Shown here: piece by piece, positions 24,215-33,118 of the stretch | Position numbering within the stretch: position 1 is the stretch's first letter | Layout of the letters: each line of letters opens with the position of its first letter | DNA from: Actinorhabdospora filicis | GTDB taxonomy: Bacteria > Actinomycetota > Actinomycetes > Mycobacteriales > Micromonosporaceae | DNA: 64,000 bases | Assembly (NCBI RefSeq): GCF_030269765.1 | Contig: NZ_BSTX01000002.1 | Span: 839,379-903,378, forward strand | Reading direction: 5' to 3' | Translations under genes and position numbers: made by a program | The notes under the pieces: model-generated | Told to the model about the DNA's origin: nothing | Database searches by the model: none | What the model saw: the letters and a program-made list of their open reading frames with translations, nothing else

Positions 24215-24835
24215 ATGCTCACGCACCCTTCGCGTGCCCGTTTCGCGGCTTACGCGTGGATTCTGCTCGTGCTCTTCTTCGTCGTCCAGGCGATCGCGCA
24301 GGCCGCCTCGACGGCCCCCTACTCCTTCACCGGGCAGTTCGTCAGCGACCTCGGCAACACCGCCTGCGGCCCCTGGGAGTACTTCACCGACGGCAGCGTG
24401 GTCGAGATCTGCTCGCCCGCGCACGGCCTGGTCAACGCCTCCTTCGCGCTCAGCGGGATCCTGCTGGCCGCCGGGACGCTGCTCGCCTGGCGGTCCTGGC
24501 CGGCCCGGCGGGCGGTCACCGTCGCCAAGGTCCTGCTCGTGGTGGCCGGGACCGGCTGGGTCGTGGTCTCCCTCGCCCCGGAGAACGAGAACCTGACCGC
24601 GCACGGCCTGGGCGCGATGATGATGCTGGCCGGCGGCTCGGCCGCGATGATCCTGCTGGGGGCGTCGCTGCGGCAATGGTGGACCCTCGCGGCCGGGGTG
24701 ATCGCCGCGGCGGCCACCGTCCTCACCCTCGCGCAGGCCTATCTCGGGCTCGGGCTGGGTGTCATGGAGCGCCTGGCGGTCTTCCCGCTGTTGCTGTGGG
24801 CCATCGGGACGGGGGTGACGCGGCTGCGCCGTTAG
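24215..24835 (+). CDS. DUF998 family membrane protein
   Basis: A 206-aa integral membrane protein with about six hydrophobic helices (AYAWILLVLFFVVQAIAQAA at residues 12-31, then SFALSGILLAAGTLLAW, VLLVVAGTGWVVVSLAP and others). The QFVSDLGN and SPAHGLVNASF loops are typical of DUF998. Function unknown. ATG 24215 has GGAAAGGTGAG upstream. Its stop overlaps the convergent CGNR gene by 4 nt. It probably responds to the TetR regulator upstream. Confidence 0.85.
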   Translation: MLTHPSRARFAAYAWILLVLFFVVQAIAQAASTAPYSFTGQFVSDLGNTACGPWEYFTDGSVVEICSPAHGLVNASFALSGILLAAGTLLAWRSWPARRAVTVAKVLLVVAGTGWVVVSLAPENENLTAHGLGAMMMLAGGSAAMILLGASLRQWWTLAAGVIAAAATVLTLAQAYLGLGLGVMERLAVFPLLLWAIGTGVTRLRR

Positions 24836-25434
24836 GCCGGATCACCCGCGCGCGAGCGCCGGTAGTGGGCGCGGACGCGGTTGCGGTTGCCGCAGTCGGC
24901 GGCGCTGCACCAGCGCCGGTTGCGCTGGCGGGAGGTGTCCAGGAAGACCCACCCGCAGTGCCGGTCCTCGCAGCGGTGGAAGCGCGCGACCGCCTCCGAG
25001 GTCAGCAGTCGCGCGAACTCCAGGGCGAGGGTGTGGCGGGGTGTGGACGGGCCCGGGCTCGCCGGGGCCCACCGCCACGCCCCGCCCGGCTCGCGGTCGA
25101 GGCGGCTGGCGGCGTGCGCGGCGGCCAGCTCCCGCTGGAGCGCCTCGGGGTGGGCGCCGTCGACGAGGGCGTCGTAGGTGCCGTCGCGCAGCTCGATGAC
25201 CAGCGCGTACTCGGCCGCGGCGAGCTCGGGGTCCCGCTCGGCGAGCCCGGCCAGGGCCGTGGCGTCGTCGGCGCCCATCAGCCCGGTGCGCTCCAGCCAG
25301 GCCAGGACGTGGGTGTAGCCGGGCAGGAGCTCGGCGCGCCGCTCGGGGTCGCGGCGCCAGGAGACGGTGTTGAGGAAGTCGACGGCGAGGTCGCCGCCGA
25401 CGCGCGAGGGCTCGACGTCCGGCAGTACCGGCAC
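24832..25434 (-). CDS. CGNR zinc-finger / ABATE-domain regulator
   Basis: A 200-aa protein of the stress-induced CGNR family. The N-terminal ABATE-type domain opens with DLAVDFLNTVSW. The C-terminal finger has Cys pairs (CEDRHCGWVFLD, then RRWCSAADCGNRNRVRAHYRR) and carries the family name motif CGNR; it is expected to bind DNA. I prefer GTG at 25434, with AAAGGA just upstream, over the in-frame GTG at 25452, because the latter lies in a 24-bp palindrome. It is divergent from an MFS transporter that it probably represses. Confidence 0.88.
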   Translation of the reverse strand: MPVLPDVEPSRVGGDLAVDFLNTVSWRRDPERRAELLPGYTHVLAWLERTGLMGADDATALAGLAERDPELAAAEYALVIELRDGTYDALVDGAHPEALQRELAAAHAASRLDREPGGAWRWAPASPGPSTPRHTLALEFARLLTSEAVARFHRCEDRHCGWVFLDTSRQRNRRWCSAADCGNRNRVRAHYRRSRAGDPA

Positions 25435-25447
25435 CCTAATTCCTTTC

Positions 25448-25471
25448 GGCACGTTTACATGTTAGCGTGCC
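25448..25471. promoter_or_regulatory. Palindromic operator between CGNR gene and MFS gene
   Basis: 24-bp imperfect palindrome: GGCACGTTTACA against TGTTAGCGTGCC (10 of 12 positions paired), centred on ACATGT. It sits in the 75-nt divergent promoter region. Confidence 0.6.
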
Positions 25472-25509
25472 AGCCCTAATGCTCAATCATGTTTTAAGGA
25501 GTTAGGGCA

Positions 25510-26739
25510 ATGCGGAAGCTCTCCGGGTTCGGCGCGCTCTGGGGCTCCCAGGCGGCCTCCAACACCGCCGACGGCATCCTCGTCGCGGCCGCACCCCTCC
25601 TGATGGCCTCCCTCAACCGCGACCCCCTCGCCGTGGCGGGCATGACGATCGTCCAGTTCCTGCCCTGGTTGCTGTTCACGCTCCCCGCCGGAGCCCTCAC
25701 CGACCGCATGGACCGCCGCCGCATCCTCATCGGCGGCAACCTCCTGCGCGCGGCCGGATTCGCCCTGCTCGCCACCGCCGTCGCCCTCGGCTGGGAGAGC
25801 GTCTGGCTGCTCTACGCCGCCGTCTTCATCGCCGGAACCGCCGAGACCCTCGTCGACAACGCCGCCCTCACCGTCCCGCCCCGCGTCGTCCCCCGCGAAA
25901 GGCTCGAACGCGCCAACGGCAGGCTCTTCGCCACCCAGTCGGTGATCAACACCTTCATCGGCCCGCCCGTCGGCTCCTCCCTCATGGCCGTCGCCGCCGT
26001 CTTCGCCTTCAGCGGCGCCGCCGGTCTCTTCGCCCTCGCCGGGCTCGCCGCCCTGCTCCTGCCGCGCCTGCTGCCCACCCCCACCGAGGAGGCCGCCGAA
26101 CACCAGACCGCCCAGGGCGTCCTCGCCGACATCTCGGCCGGCTGGAGCCACTTCTGGCGGCACCACCTGCTGCGGCGCGTCGCGCTGATCTCGGCCGCCA
26201 TCAACTTCTTCAGCACCGCCACCGGCTCGATCCTCGTCCTGCTCGTCACCGGCCCCCTCGGCGTGCCCGAGGCCGCCTACGGGCTGTTCATCGCCGTCCC
26301 GGCCGCCGGAGCCGTCCTCGGCTCACTCATCGCCGAGAAGGTCATCCCGCGCGTCGGCGGCGGCCCGGTCACCTGGGCGGCCGCGCTCGCCCCGGCCGCC
26401 AGCTACGCCGTCCTCGGGCTGGGCGCCGGGATCGTCCCCGGCCTCATCGCGATGTTCCTGGCGGCCGTGGCCGCCTCCTGCAACCAGATCGTGGTCTCCA
26501 CCCTGCGCCAGGCCACCGTCCCCGACGCCCTGCTGGGCCGCGTGACGGCCGCCTACCGCCTGGTCGTCCTGGGCGTCGTGCCGTTCGGCGGCCTGACCGG
26601 CGGGATCCTGGGCGGGACCGTCGGCGTCCGGAACGCCTTCGTCATCGCCGGAGCCGGGCTCGCGCTGGCCGCCTGCGTCCTCGCCCCGCGCGTGACGACC
26701 TCGGCGCTGCGCCGGGTGGAGGAGCCGTCGCGGGCATAG
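25510..26739 (+). CDS. MFS efflux transporter
   Basis: A 409-aa, 12-helix major facilitator of the drug-efflux/macrolide-efflux-like type. Markers are ALWGSQAASNTADGILVAAA in helix 1, the loop motif GALTDRMDRRRILIGGN (motif A form) near residues 55-72, and a second-half GLFIAVPAAGAVLG segment. AAGGAG precedes ATG 25510. Substrate cannot be inferred. It is divergent from the CGNR regulator gene across a shared operator, and convergent with a serine hydrolase gene past a strong hairpin. Confidence 0.9.
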   Translation: MRKLSGFGALWGSQAASNTADGILVAAAPLLMASLNRDPLAVAGMTIVQFLPWLLFTLPAGALTDRMDRRRILIGGNLLRAAGFALLATAVALGWESVWLLYAAVFIAGTAETLVDNAALTVPPRVVPRERLERANGRLFATQSVINTFIGPPVGSSLMAVAAVFAFSGAAGLFALAGLAALLLPRLLPTPTEEAAEHQTAQGVLADISAGWSHFWRHHLLRRVALISAAINFFSTATGSILVLLVTGPLGVPEAAYGLFIAVPAAGAVLGSLIAEKVIPRVGGGPVTWAAALAPAASYAVLGLGAGIVPGLIAMFLAAVAASCNQIVVSTLRQATVPDALLGRVTAAYRLVVLGVVPFGGLTGGILGGTVGVRNAFVIAGAGLALAACVLAPRVTTSALRRVEEPSRA

Positions 26740-26743
26740 GCGA

Positions 26744-26773
26744 GCGCCCCCGCCGGGATCCCGGCGGGGGCGC
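26744..26773. terminator. Bidirectional hairpin terminator
   Basis: Perfect 30-nt palindrome with arms GCGCCCCCGCCGGGA and complement, between convergent genes ending at 26739 and 26791. Confidence 0.8.
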
Positions 26774-26790
26774 TTCCTCGGTTCACCCGG

Positions 26791-27942
26791 TCACGGGCAC
26801 AGCTCGGCCTCCAGCTCGGCGGTGAAGACCGCCAGCGCGTCGCCCCAGTCGCCGTTGATGTTGGAGACGACCATGCGCGAGCCGTCCTTGCTGCCCATCG
26901 CGTAGGTCCACGAGCCGTGGATCATGCCGCCGTTGCCCCAGGCGGTGACCCCGCACGGCAGCTTGTGGGCGACGATGCCGAGCCCGTAGCCACGGTCCTC
27001 CAGCCAGCCCTTGCCATCGGTCGGGATCGTCGTCAGCATCTCCTCCAGCAGCGCCGGGGGCAGCAGCCGCCCGCCCAGCAGCGCCCGGAAGAACGTCTGG
27101 AGGTCCCCGGTGGTGGAGACCATGTCCCCGGCCGCCCGTCCCCAGGAGGCGTCCATGTCGGTGACGTCGTGGCGCTCGGCGGTAGGGCCCTGCCACAGCG
27201 TGGAGTAGGCGCGGCCGTGCGGCCCGCGGATCACGGTCTCGTCGCCGGGGACGTAGGTGGCGCTCATGCCCAGCGGGCGCAGGATCCGCCGCGTGACCTC
27301 ATCGGCGTAGGAGCGGCCGGTGACCTTCTCGATGATCATCCCGGCCAGCACGAAGTTGGTGTTGGAGTAGTTCCAGCTCGTCCCGGGGGCGTAGAGCGGC
27401 GGGTGGGTCATCGCGATGGCCACCAGGTCCCCGGGGCGGTAGTGCTCGTACTGGTGCTCGGGGTAGTTCGGGGAGAAGTAGGCGTCGATCCAGGCCGGGT
27501 CCAGGGTGTAGGCGAACAGGCCGCTGGTCTGGTTGAGCAGCTGCCGGACGGTGATCGCCGCGCCGTCGTTGCCGTTGCCGCGCACCACGCCGGGGAGCCA
27601 CTTCTCCACGCTGTCCTCCAGGCTCAGCCGCCCCTCGGCCACCAGCTTCAGCACCACCGTCGAGGTGAACGCCTTGGTGGTGCTGCCGATGCGGAAGCGG
27701 TCCTGCCGGTGGCGCTCGCGGCCGGTGCCGGTGTCGGCCACGCCCTCGGCGCCGAACCAGCGCCCGTCGCCGTCACGGACCTCGGCGATGATGCCGGGCG
27801 TCGTGCCGTCGGCCACGGCCTGTTCGAGCACCCGCTGGATTCCGGCGTGGCGGCCGCCGGCCGAGGCGGGGGAGGCGGTCACGGTCAGGGCGAGTCCGGC
27901 GGCGAGGAGGCAGGTGGCGGCTTTGCGGATGGTCGTCTTCAT
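26791..27942 (-). CDS. Secreted serine hydrolase, class C beta-lactamase / DD-peptidase family
   Basis: A 383-aa exported enzyme. Residues 1-28 are a Sec signal peptide (KTTIRKAATCLLAAGLALTV, cut after ASA). The catalytic SxxK tetrad is S87-T-T-K90 in FRIGSTTKAFTS, and the second motif is Y-S-N in WNYSNTNF. The family includes D-Ala-D-Ala carboxypeptidases, esterases and class C beta-lactamases; sequence does not choose among them. It is the last of three minus-strand genes, with a paralogue (no signal peptide) two genes upstream. Confidence 0.9.
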   Translation of the reverse strand: MKTTIRKAATCLLAAGLALTVTASPASAGGRHAGIQRVLEQAVADGTTPGIIAEVRDGDGRWFGAEGVADTGTGRERHRQDRFRIGSTTKAFTSTVVLKLVAEGRLSLEDSVEKWLPGVVRGNGNDGAAITVRQLLNQTSGLFAYTLDPAWIDAYFSPNYPEHQYEHYRPGDLVAIAMTHPPLYAPGTSWNYSNTNFVLAGMIIEKVTGRSYADEVTRRILRPLGMSATYVPGDETVIRGPHGRAYSTLWQGPTAERHDVTDMDASWGRAAGDMVSTTGDLQTFFRALLGGRLLPPALLEEMLTTIPTDGKGWLEDRGYGLGIVAHKLPCGVTAWGNGGMIHGSWTYAMGSKDGSRMVVSNINGDWGDALAVFTAELEAELCP

Positions 27943-27971
27943 CGGGGTGGTCTCCGTTCGGGAAGTCGGTG

Positions 27972-28649
27972 TCAGTTGCCGCTGACGCGGTCGAGGACGA
28001 TGTCGCCGCTGCCGAGGTGGGCGCGCAGCTCGGCGGTGTCGTCCCCGGAGGGCTCGGGCAGGTCGCCGAGGTTGTCGCGGACCCGCCCGAGGGCGGTCTT
28101 GGCGTCCAGCACGATCGCGGTGCCCTCCGGGACGCCGACGCCGATCCGCCCGGCGCCGACCGACAGCTCGGCCAGGCCGCGCCGCAGCTCGCCGATCACC
28201 ACCGAACCGTGCGAGACGGTCGCGTGGACGCCGTCGGCGGCGCGGTCCACGCTGATGTCGCCGCGCTCGGTGGACAGCCGCAGCTCACCGGCGCTGTCGA
28301 GGCGGATGTGGCCGTCGGCGACGTGCGCCCGCACCGGGCCCAGGCGGCCTTCGCCGCTGAGACCGCCGTCGCGGACGGTCACCGCCAGCGCCGAGCCGGT
28401 CGGCAGCCCGACGGTCACCACGAGGCGGCCGGGCTGGTAGCGGACGCGGGAGCGGTCCTTGACGGTCAGCCGCCCACCGGCGTACTCGACGCGGGCGCGC
28501 TCGGCGGCGGCCACGTCGGTGGCGTCGGCCGGGTCGGCCGGGCGGACCTCGACGGTGGTGTCGGCGCGGTCGGTGGCGCTGACGCGGATCTCGGCGGCGC
28601 TCAGGGACACCGCGGCGGTGATGGGCTCGGGGGTGGCGTAGGTGTTCAT
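27972..28649 (-). CDS. DUF4097-type beta-helical protein
   Basis: A 225-aa protein of repetitive short strands (VRAHVADGHIRLDSAGELRLS, TERGDISVDRA, HLGSGDIVLDRVSGN) characteristic of the DUF4097 / putative adhesin family, whose fold is a right-handed beta-helix. No signal peptide or membrane helix is visible. ATG 28649 has a good SD (AAAGGA). It lies 29 nt upstream of the exported hydrolase gene and 71 nt downstream of its cytosolic paralogue, so all three are probably co-transcribed. Confidence 0.85.
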   Translation of the reverse strand: MNTYATPEPITAAVSLSAAEIRVSATDRADTTVEVRPADPADATDVAAAERARVEYAGGRLTVKDRSRVRYQPGRLVVTVGLPTGSALAVTVRDGGLSGEGRLGPVRAHVADGHIRLDSAGELRLSTERGDISVDRAADGVHATVSHGSVVIGELRRGLAELSVGAGRIGVGVPEGTAIVLDAKTALGRVRDNLGDLPEPSGDDTAELRAHLGSGDIVLDRVSGN

Positions 28650-28720
28650 CGGGGGGCTTCCTTTCGAGGGGAGAGGTGGGGGAGGGGGCCACCGGCGGGC
28701 GCCGGTGGCCCGGGGTGTGC

Positions 28721-29866
28721 TCAGCCGCCGATGGCGACGCCGAACTCCGCTTCGATGAGCTGGAACATCGGGTCCCAGGACTTCCACTCGGTGTTGGTGT
28801 GGGCGGCGATCGTGTGCCGCCCGTCGGGGGTGCCGACCGCGAAGAAGTAGGTCCCCCAGAAGCTGCCGCCGATGCCGCGCAGCTCACGCCCGCCGGTCGC
28901 CTCCGGGACGAACTCGAAGACGCCCAGGCCGTAGCGGGTGTGCGGCATCCAGAAGGCGCCGTCGGTGGAGACCGTCGTCCACATCTGCCGGTGCTGCTCG
29001 GCCGGGAGCAGCTCACCGCTGACGATCGCGTTGAGGAAGCGGATCATGTCGCCGGTGGTCGACACGACGTTCCCGGCCGCGTACCCCAGGGACGAGTTCA
29101 GCTCGGTGACGTCGAGGGCGGGCAGGCCCGGCTCCTCCATCAGCGACTGCCAGTTCTCCGGGGTGACCGCGCCCGGGTCGGCGCCGTCCTTGAGGAACTG
29201 GTGGGAGTAGCCGCGCGGGTGCGGCTCGGGGTAACCGGTCTCCTTCACGCCGCGCACCCAGGTGTGCGTCAGCCCCAGCGGCCCGATCACCAGGCGCTCG
29301 ACCTCCTCGGCGTAGGTCCGGCCGGTGATCGCCTCGATGATCGCCCCGGCCAGGTAGAAACCGCCGTTGGCGTAGCAGAAGCGCTCGCCCGGCGCGCCCA
29401 CCGGCGGCTGCGACACCGCCACCCGCAGCAGCTCCTCGGTGGTGAAGGTGTCGAAGCGGTGCCGGTCCATCCCCGAGCGCGTGGCGTAGCGGTAGCTGAC
29501 CTCCGGCGCCAGGCCGGTCGGGAACAGCCCGCCCGTGTTGCCCAGCAGGTGCCGGACGGTGATCGCCTCGCCGTCGTAGCCGTTCACGTCCAGCACACCC
29601 GGCAGGTGCCTGTTGACCGCGTCGTCCAGGCTCAGCCGCCCCTCGGCCGCCAGGCCCAGCAGCGTCGCGGCGGTGAAGGCCTTGCCGCTGCTGCCGGTGT
29701 GGAAGAACTCGCCCGCCCGGCGGGGAGCGCCGGTCTCGGTGTCGGAGACGCCCGCGGTGCCGAACCAGGTCCGGTCGCCCTCGCGGACCTCGGCGACGAT
29801 GCCGGGGACGCCGTACTCGGCCACCGAGCGGTCGAGCACCGTCTGGATCTTCTCGTTCGCGTTCAT
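28721..29866 (-). CDS. Serine hydrolase, class C beta-lactamase family (no signal peptide)
   Basis: A 381-aa enzyme with S59-S-G-K62 as the SxxK motif (FFHTGSSGKAFTA) and Y-A-N in CYANGGF. It is paralogous to the exported hydrolase of this cluster but begins directly at MNANEKIQTVLDRSV without a leader, suggesting a cytosolic esterase/peptidase. ATG 29866 follows GAGAGGGCAG. The gene is divergent from the large SARP-type regulator, 126 nt away, which may control it. Confidence 0.9.
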   Translation of the reverse strand: MNANEKIQTVLDRSVAEYGVPGIVAEVREGDRTWFGTAGVSDTETGAPRRAGEFFHTGSSGKAFTAATLLGLAAEGRLSLDDAVNRHLPGVLDVNGYDGEAITVRHLLGNTGGLFPTGLAPEVSYRYATRSGMDRHRFDTFTTEELLRVAVSQPPVGAPGERFCYANGGFYLAGAIIEAITGRTYAEEVERLVIGPLGLTHTWVRGVKETGYPEPHPRGYSHQFLKDGADPGAVTPENWQSLMEEPGLPALDVTELNSSLGYAAGNVVSTTGDMIRFLNAIVSGELLPAEQHRQMWTTVSTDGAFWMPHTRYGLGVFEFVPEATGGRELRGIGGSFWGTYFFAVGTPDGRHTIAAHTNTEWKSWDPMFQLIEAEFGVAIGG

Positions 29867-29979
29867 CGCACTGCCCTCTCGGTCTTGGTCTCGGTTACGT
29901 GTTCCACCTTCGGCGGCGCCGCTGACAGGCCACTTACATCCCGCTTCCAGCGGCCCGGAGCCGTGTAAGAGACGCCCGA

Positions 29980-29985
29980 TAACCT
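29980..29985 (+). promoter_or_regulatory. -10 element for a leaderless mRNA
   Basis: TAACCT is 7 nt upstream of the ATG at 29993, placing transcription start at or next to the start codon. Confidence 0.5.
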
Positions 29986-29992
29986 GGCGATC

Positions 29993-32900
29993 ATGCGGAT
30001 TCACGTACTCGGGCCCGTCGAGGCGCACACCGACGACGGCACGCCGATCGACCTCGGCGGCACCCGGATCCGCGCGCTGCTGGCCAGGCTCGCGCTCGCC
30101 GGAAACGACGTCGCCACGGTCGACGCGCTGCTCGACGGGCTGTGGGGAGAGCAGGCCGGGGGCACCGTCAACGCGCTCCACGCCCTCGTCCACCGGCTGC
30201 GCAAGGCCCTGGCCGGGGCCGCCGTCGTCGAGCGCGTCACCGGCGGCTACCGCCTGGAGGCCGGCTACGTCGACGCGCTCCGCTTCGAGGAGCTCGCCCG
30301 GCGCGGCGCCCGCGAACTGGCCGGCGGCTCGGTGGGGCGCGCGTCGTCCCTGCTGGACGAGGCGCTGGCGCTGTGGCGCGGGCACGCGCTGGCCGACGTC
30401 CGCGACATCCCCTTCGCCGCCACGGCCGGGGCCCGCCTCGACGAGCTGCGCGCCGGGGCCTCCGAGGATCGCTTCGAGGCCGCGCTGCGGCTCGGCGAGC
30501 ACGGTGAGGTGCTCGCCGACCTGGAGGCCGCCGCCATCGCCCACCCGCTGCGGGAGCGCCTCGCGGGGCTGCGCATGCGCGCCCTGCACGCCGCCGGGCG
30601 CCAGTCCGACGCCCTGGCGGCCTTCGAGCGCGTGCGCGACACCCTCGCCGAGGAACTCGGCGTCGACCCCTCACCGCGCCTGCGCGAGACCCACCTGGCA
30701 GTCCTGCGCGGCGAGCCCACCGCGCCCCGGCCCGAACGGGTGGTGGCCCCGGGCGGGCGCCTCCCGGCCGCGCTGACCAGCTTCGTCGGCCGCGAGGACG
30801 AGCTGCGCGCCCTGGACCGCGCGCTGGACGACTCCCGGCTGGTCACCATCGTCGGCCCCGGCGGCGCCGGCAAGACCCGCCTGGCCGTGGAGGCCGCCGG
30901 ACGCCACCGCGCCCACGCCCGCGGCCGCGTCTGGCTCGTCCCGCTCGCCGACGCCCACACCGCCGAAGCCCTCGTGGAGGCCGTGCTCGGCGCGCTCAGC
31001 CCCGCCGGGCCCCAGCCGCCCGGCACACCCCTGGAGCGCATCGCGGCCATGCTCACCGGCGACGAGGGCGTGCTGATCCTCGACAACTGCGAGCAGCTCA
31101 CCGGCGCCGCCGCCGACCTGGCCGCCCACCTCCTGGCGCGCCTGCCGGACCTGACGATCCTGGCCACCAGCCGCGAGCCCCTCGACGTCATCGGCGAGGC
31201 CCTCTGCCGCCTCGGGCCACTCGGCCTCCCGCCCGAGCACGCCGAGCCCGAGGAGGCGTCCGGCTCGGCGGCCGTGCGGCTGTTCCTCGACCGCGCCACC
31301 GCCGTCCAGCCCGGTCTCACCCTCGACGCCGGGACCACCGGCCCCATCGTGGACATCGTGCGCCGCCTGGACGGGCTGCCGCTCGCGCTGGAACTGGCCG
31401 CCGCGCGCCTGCGCAGCATGAGCGCCGAGCAGATCGCCCGCCGCCTCGACGACCGCTTCCGGCTCCTGAGCACCGGCAACCGCGGCGCCCGGCCCCGCCA
31501 GCAGACCCTCCGCGCGGTCATCGCCTGGAGCTGGGACCTCCTGTCCGGCGATGAGCGCGCGCTGGCCCGGCGGATGTCGGTCATCCCCGCCCGCACGGGC
31601 CCCGCCGCGATCGAGGCCGTCTGCGCCGACGCGGGCCTCCCCGCCGGTGAGATCGCCTACCTCCTCGACTCCCTGGTCGACAAGTCCATCGTGGAGCGGA
31701 GCGCCGACGGCTACCGCATGCTGGAGACCATCCGCGCCCACGCCGGGGAGCACCTGCGCCTCGAAGGTGAGGACAAGGCCGCCCGGGCCGCCTTCACCCG
31801 GCACTTCGCCGCGCTGGCCGCCGAACACGAGCCGCTGCTGCGCGGACACCACCAGGAGGACTCGCTCCGCCTCTTCCACGACGAGCACGCCAACCTCGTC
31901 CACGCCCTGCACACGGCGATCGAGGACGGCGACGGCGAGCACGCCGCCGCCGTCCTCGCGCCGCTGTACTGGTACTGGGTCATGGTCCGCTACGACGCCC
32001 GCGCCGACGACTACGTCGCCCGGACCGCCGCGCTCGGCGAGGCCCTGCCCGCCCCCGCCCGGGCCGCCTTCACCGCCATCCACCGCGTCGGGGACCGCGA
32101 GGAGCCGCTCACCGATCCCGGGCGCCTGCGCGAGCTCATCGAGGACTGCGCCGCCACCGGCGCGCTGGAGCGCCACCCGATGCTGCTGACGACCGTGCTG
32201 GTGATGGCGCCCGTCTTCGGCCTCGGGGACCTCGCCGACCGTGAGATCGCCCGGGTGCGCGCCGGGACCGACGAGTGGGCGATCGCCTGCACCCACATGA
32301 TCGAGGCGATGCGGCACCGCGTGCGCGGCGACGGGGACGCCTCGGCGAGCGCGATGGCCACCGCCCTGCGCCTGTTCGAGCGGGTGGGGGACCGCTGGTG
32401 GGCGGCCAAGGCCCTGTACGGCCTGGCCCAGGTCCACGCCGTCGCCGGTGAGCACGACCGCGCCGTCGCCGCCTACGAGGACAGCCTCGCCATCGCCGTC
32501 GACCTCGGCTCCCAGGACGAGGTCTCCACCCGCCTGGCCCTGGCCACCGAGCGCATGCGCGGCGGCGACCTGGCCGGTGCCCGCCACGACGTCGAGACCG
32601 CCGAGACGGCCGTGCGGCGGCGCGGCCAGCCGGTCCTGGCGATCGAGGTCCTGGCCGTCGCCGCCGAGCTGAGCCGCCGATCAGGTGATCCCGTGGGCGC
32701 CGACCGGGAGCTGGACCGCCTGGAGGAGCTCGCCGGGCGGCTGCCGGTGGCCGTCGGGTACCGGCTGCCGCCCGCCCGGATGGCCAACCGCCTCGGCGCC
32801 GGCGACGCCGCCGGTGCCCGCGCGCTGCTGCCCGGGGCCGTGGAGGCCGCGCGGGCGGCCATGGACGTTCCCTCGGCCGGTCACCTGCTCGCCCGGCTGC

Positions 32901-33118
32901 TGTTCCTGGAGGGCGACGCGGAGGGCGCGGCGACCGCGCTGGGCCTGAGCCGGGCGGCCCGGGGCGCCTTCGACCACGGCGACACCGAACTGCGCGCCCT
33001 GCGCGAGAGCCTGGTGGCCGCCCTCGGGCGTCCCGGATACGACCCGGCCTTCCAGCGCGGTGCGGAACTGTCCCCGGACGAGGCCGCCGGGTGGCTGATG
33101 GAGTCGCGCGTGCGCTAG
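29993..33118 (+). CDS. AfsR/SARP-like regulator: BTAD, NB-ARC ATPase, TPR
   Basis: A 1041-aa transcription factor. Residues 1-90 form a winged-helix OmpR-type DNA-binding domain (IHVLGPVEAHTDDG, ALHALVHRLRKAL). About 95-240 is the bacterial transcriptional activator domain. An NB-ARC ATPase follows, with Walker A GPGGAGKT (288-295) and VLILDNCEQL as Walker B; from about 600 on there are TPR-like helices. Such proteins activate secondary metabolism or local operons. A -10 (TAACCT, 29980-29985) lies 7 nt before ATG 29993, so the mRNA is probably leaderless. The gene ends by overlapping the convergent LigD-type stop by 4 nt. Confidence 0.92.
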   Translation: MRIHVLGPVEAHTDDGTPIDLGGTRIRALLARLALAGNDVATVDALLDGLWGEQAGGTVNALHALVHRLRKALAGAAVVERVTGGYRLEAGYVDALRFEELARRGARELAGGSVGRASSLLDEALALWRGHALADVRDIPFAATAGARLDELRAGASEDRFEAALRLGEHGEVLADLEAAAIAHPLRERLAGLRMRALHAAGRQSDALAAFERVRDTLAEELGVDPSPRLRETHLAVLRGEPTAPRPERVVAPGGRLPAALTSFVGREDELRALDRALDDSRLVTIVGPGGAGKTRLAVEAAGRHRAHARGRVWLVPLADAHTAEALVEAVLGALSPAGPQPPGTPLERIAAMLTGDEGVLILDNCEQLTGAAADLAAHLLARLPDLTILATSREPLDVIGEALCRLGPLGLPPEHAEPEEASGSAAVRLFLDRATAVQPGLTLDAGTTGPIVDIVRRLDGLPLALELAAARLRSMSAEQIARRLDDRFRLLSTGNRGARPRQQTLRAVIAWSWDLLSGDERALARRMSVIPARTGPAAIEAVCADAGLPAGEIAYLLDSLVDKSIVERSADGYRMLETIRAHAGEHLRLEGEDKAARAAFTRHFAALAAEHEPLLRGHHQEDSLRLFHDEHANLVHALHTAIEDGDGEHAAAVLAPLYWYWVMVRYDARADDYVARTAALGEALPAPARAAFTAIHRVGDREEPLTDPGRLRELIEDCAATGALERHPMLLTTVLVMAPVFGLGDLADREIARVRAGTDEWAIACTHMIEAMRHRVRGDGDASASAMATALRLFERVGDRWWAAKALYGLAQVHAVAGEHDRAVAAYEDSLAIAVDLGSQDEVSTRLALATERMRGGDLAGARHDVETAETAVRRRGQPVLAIEVLAVAAELSRRSGDPVGADRELDRLEELAGRLPVAVGYRLPPARMANRLGAGDAAGARALLPGAVEAARAAMDVPSAGHLLARLLFLEGDAEGAATALGLSRAARGAFDHGDTELRALRESLVAALGRPGYDPAFQRGAELSPDEAAGWLMESRVR

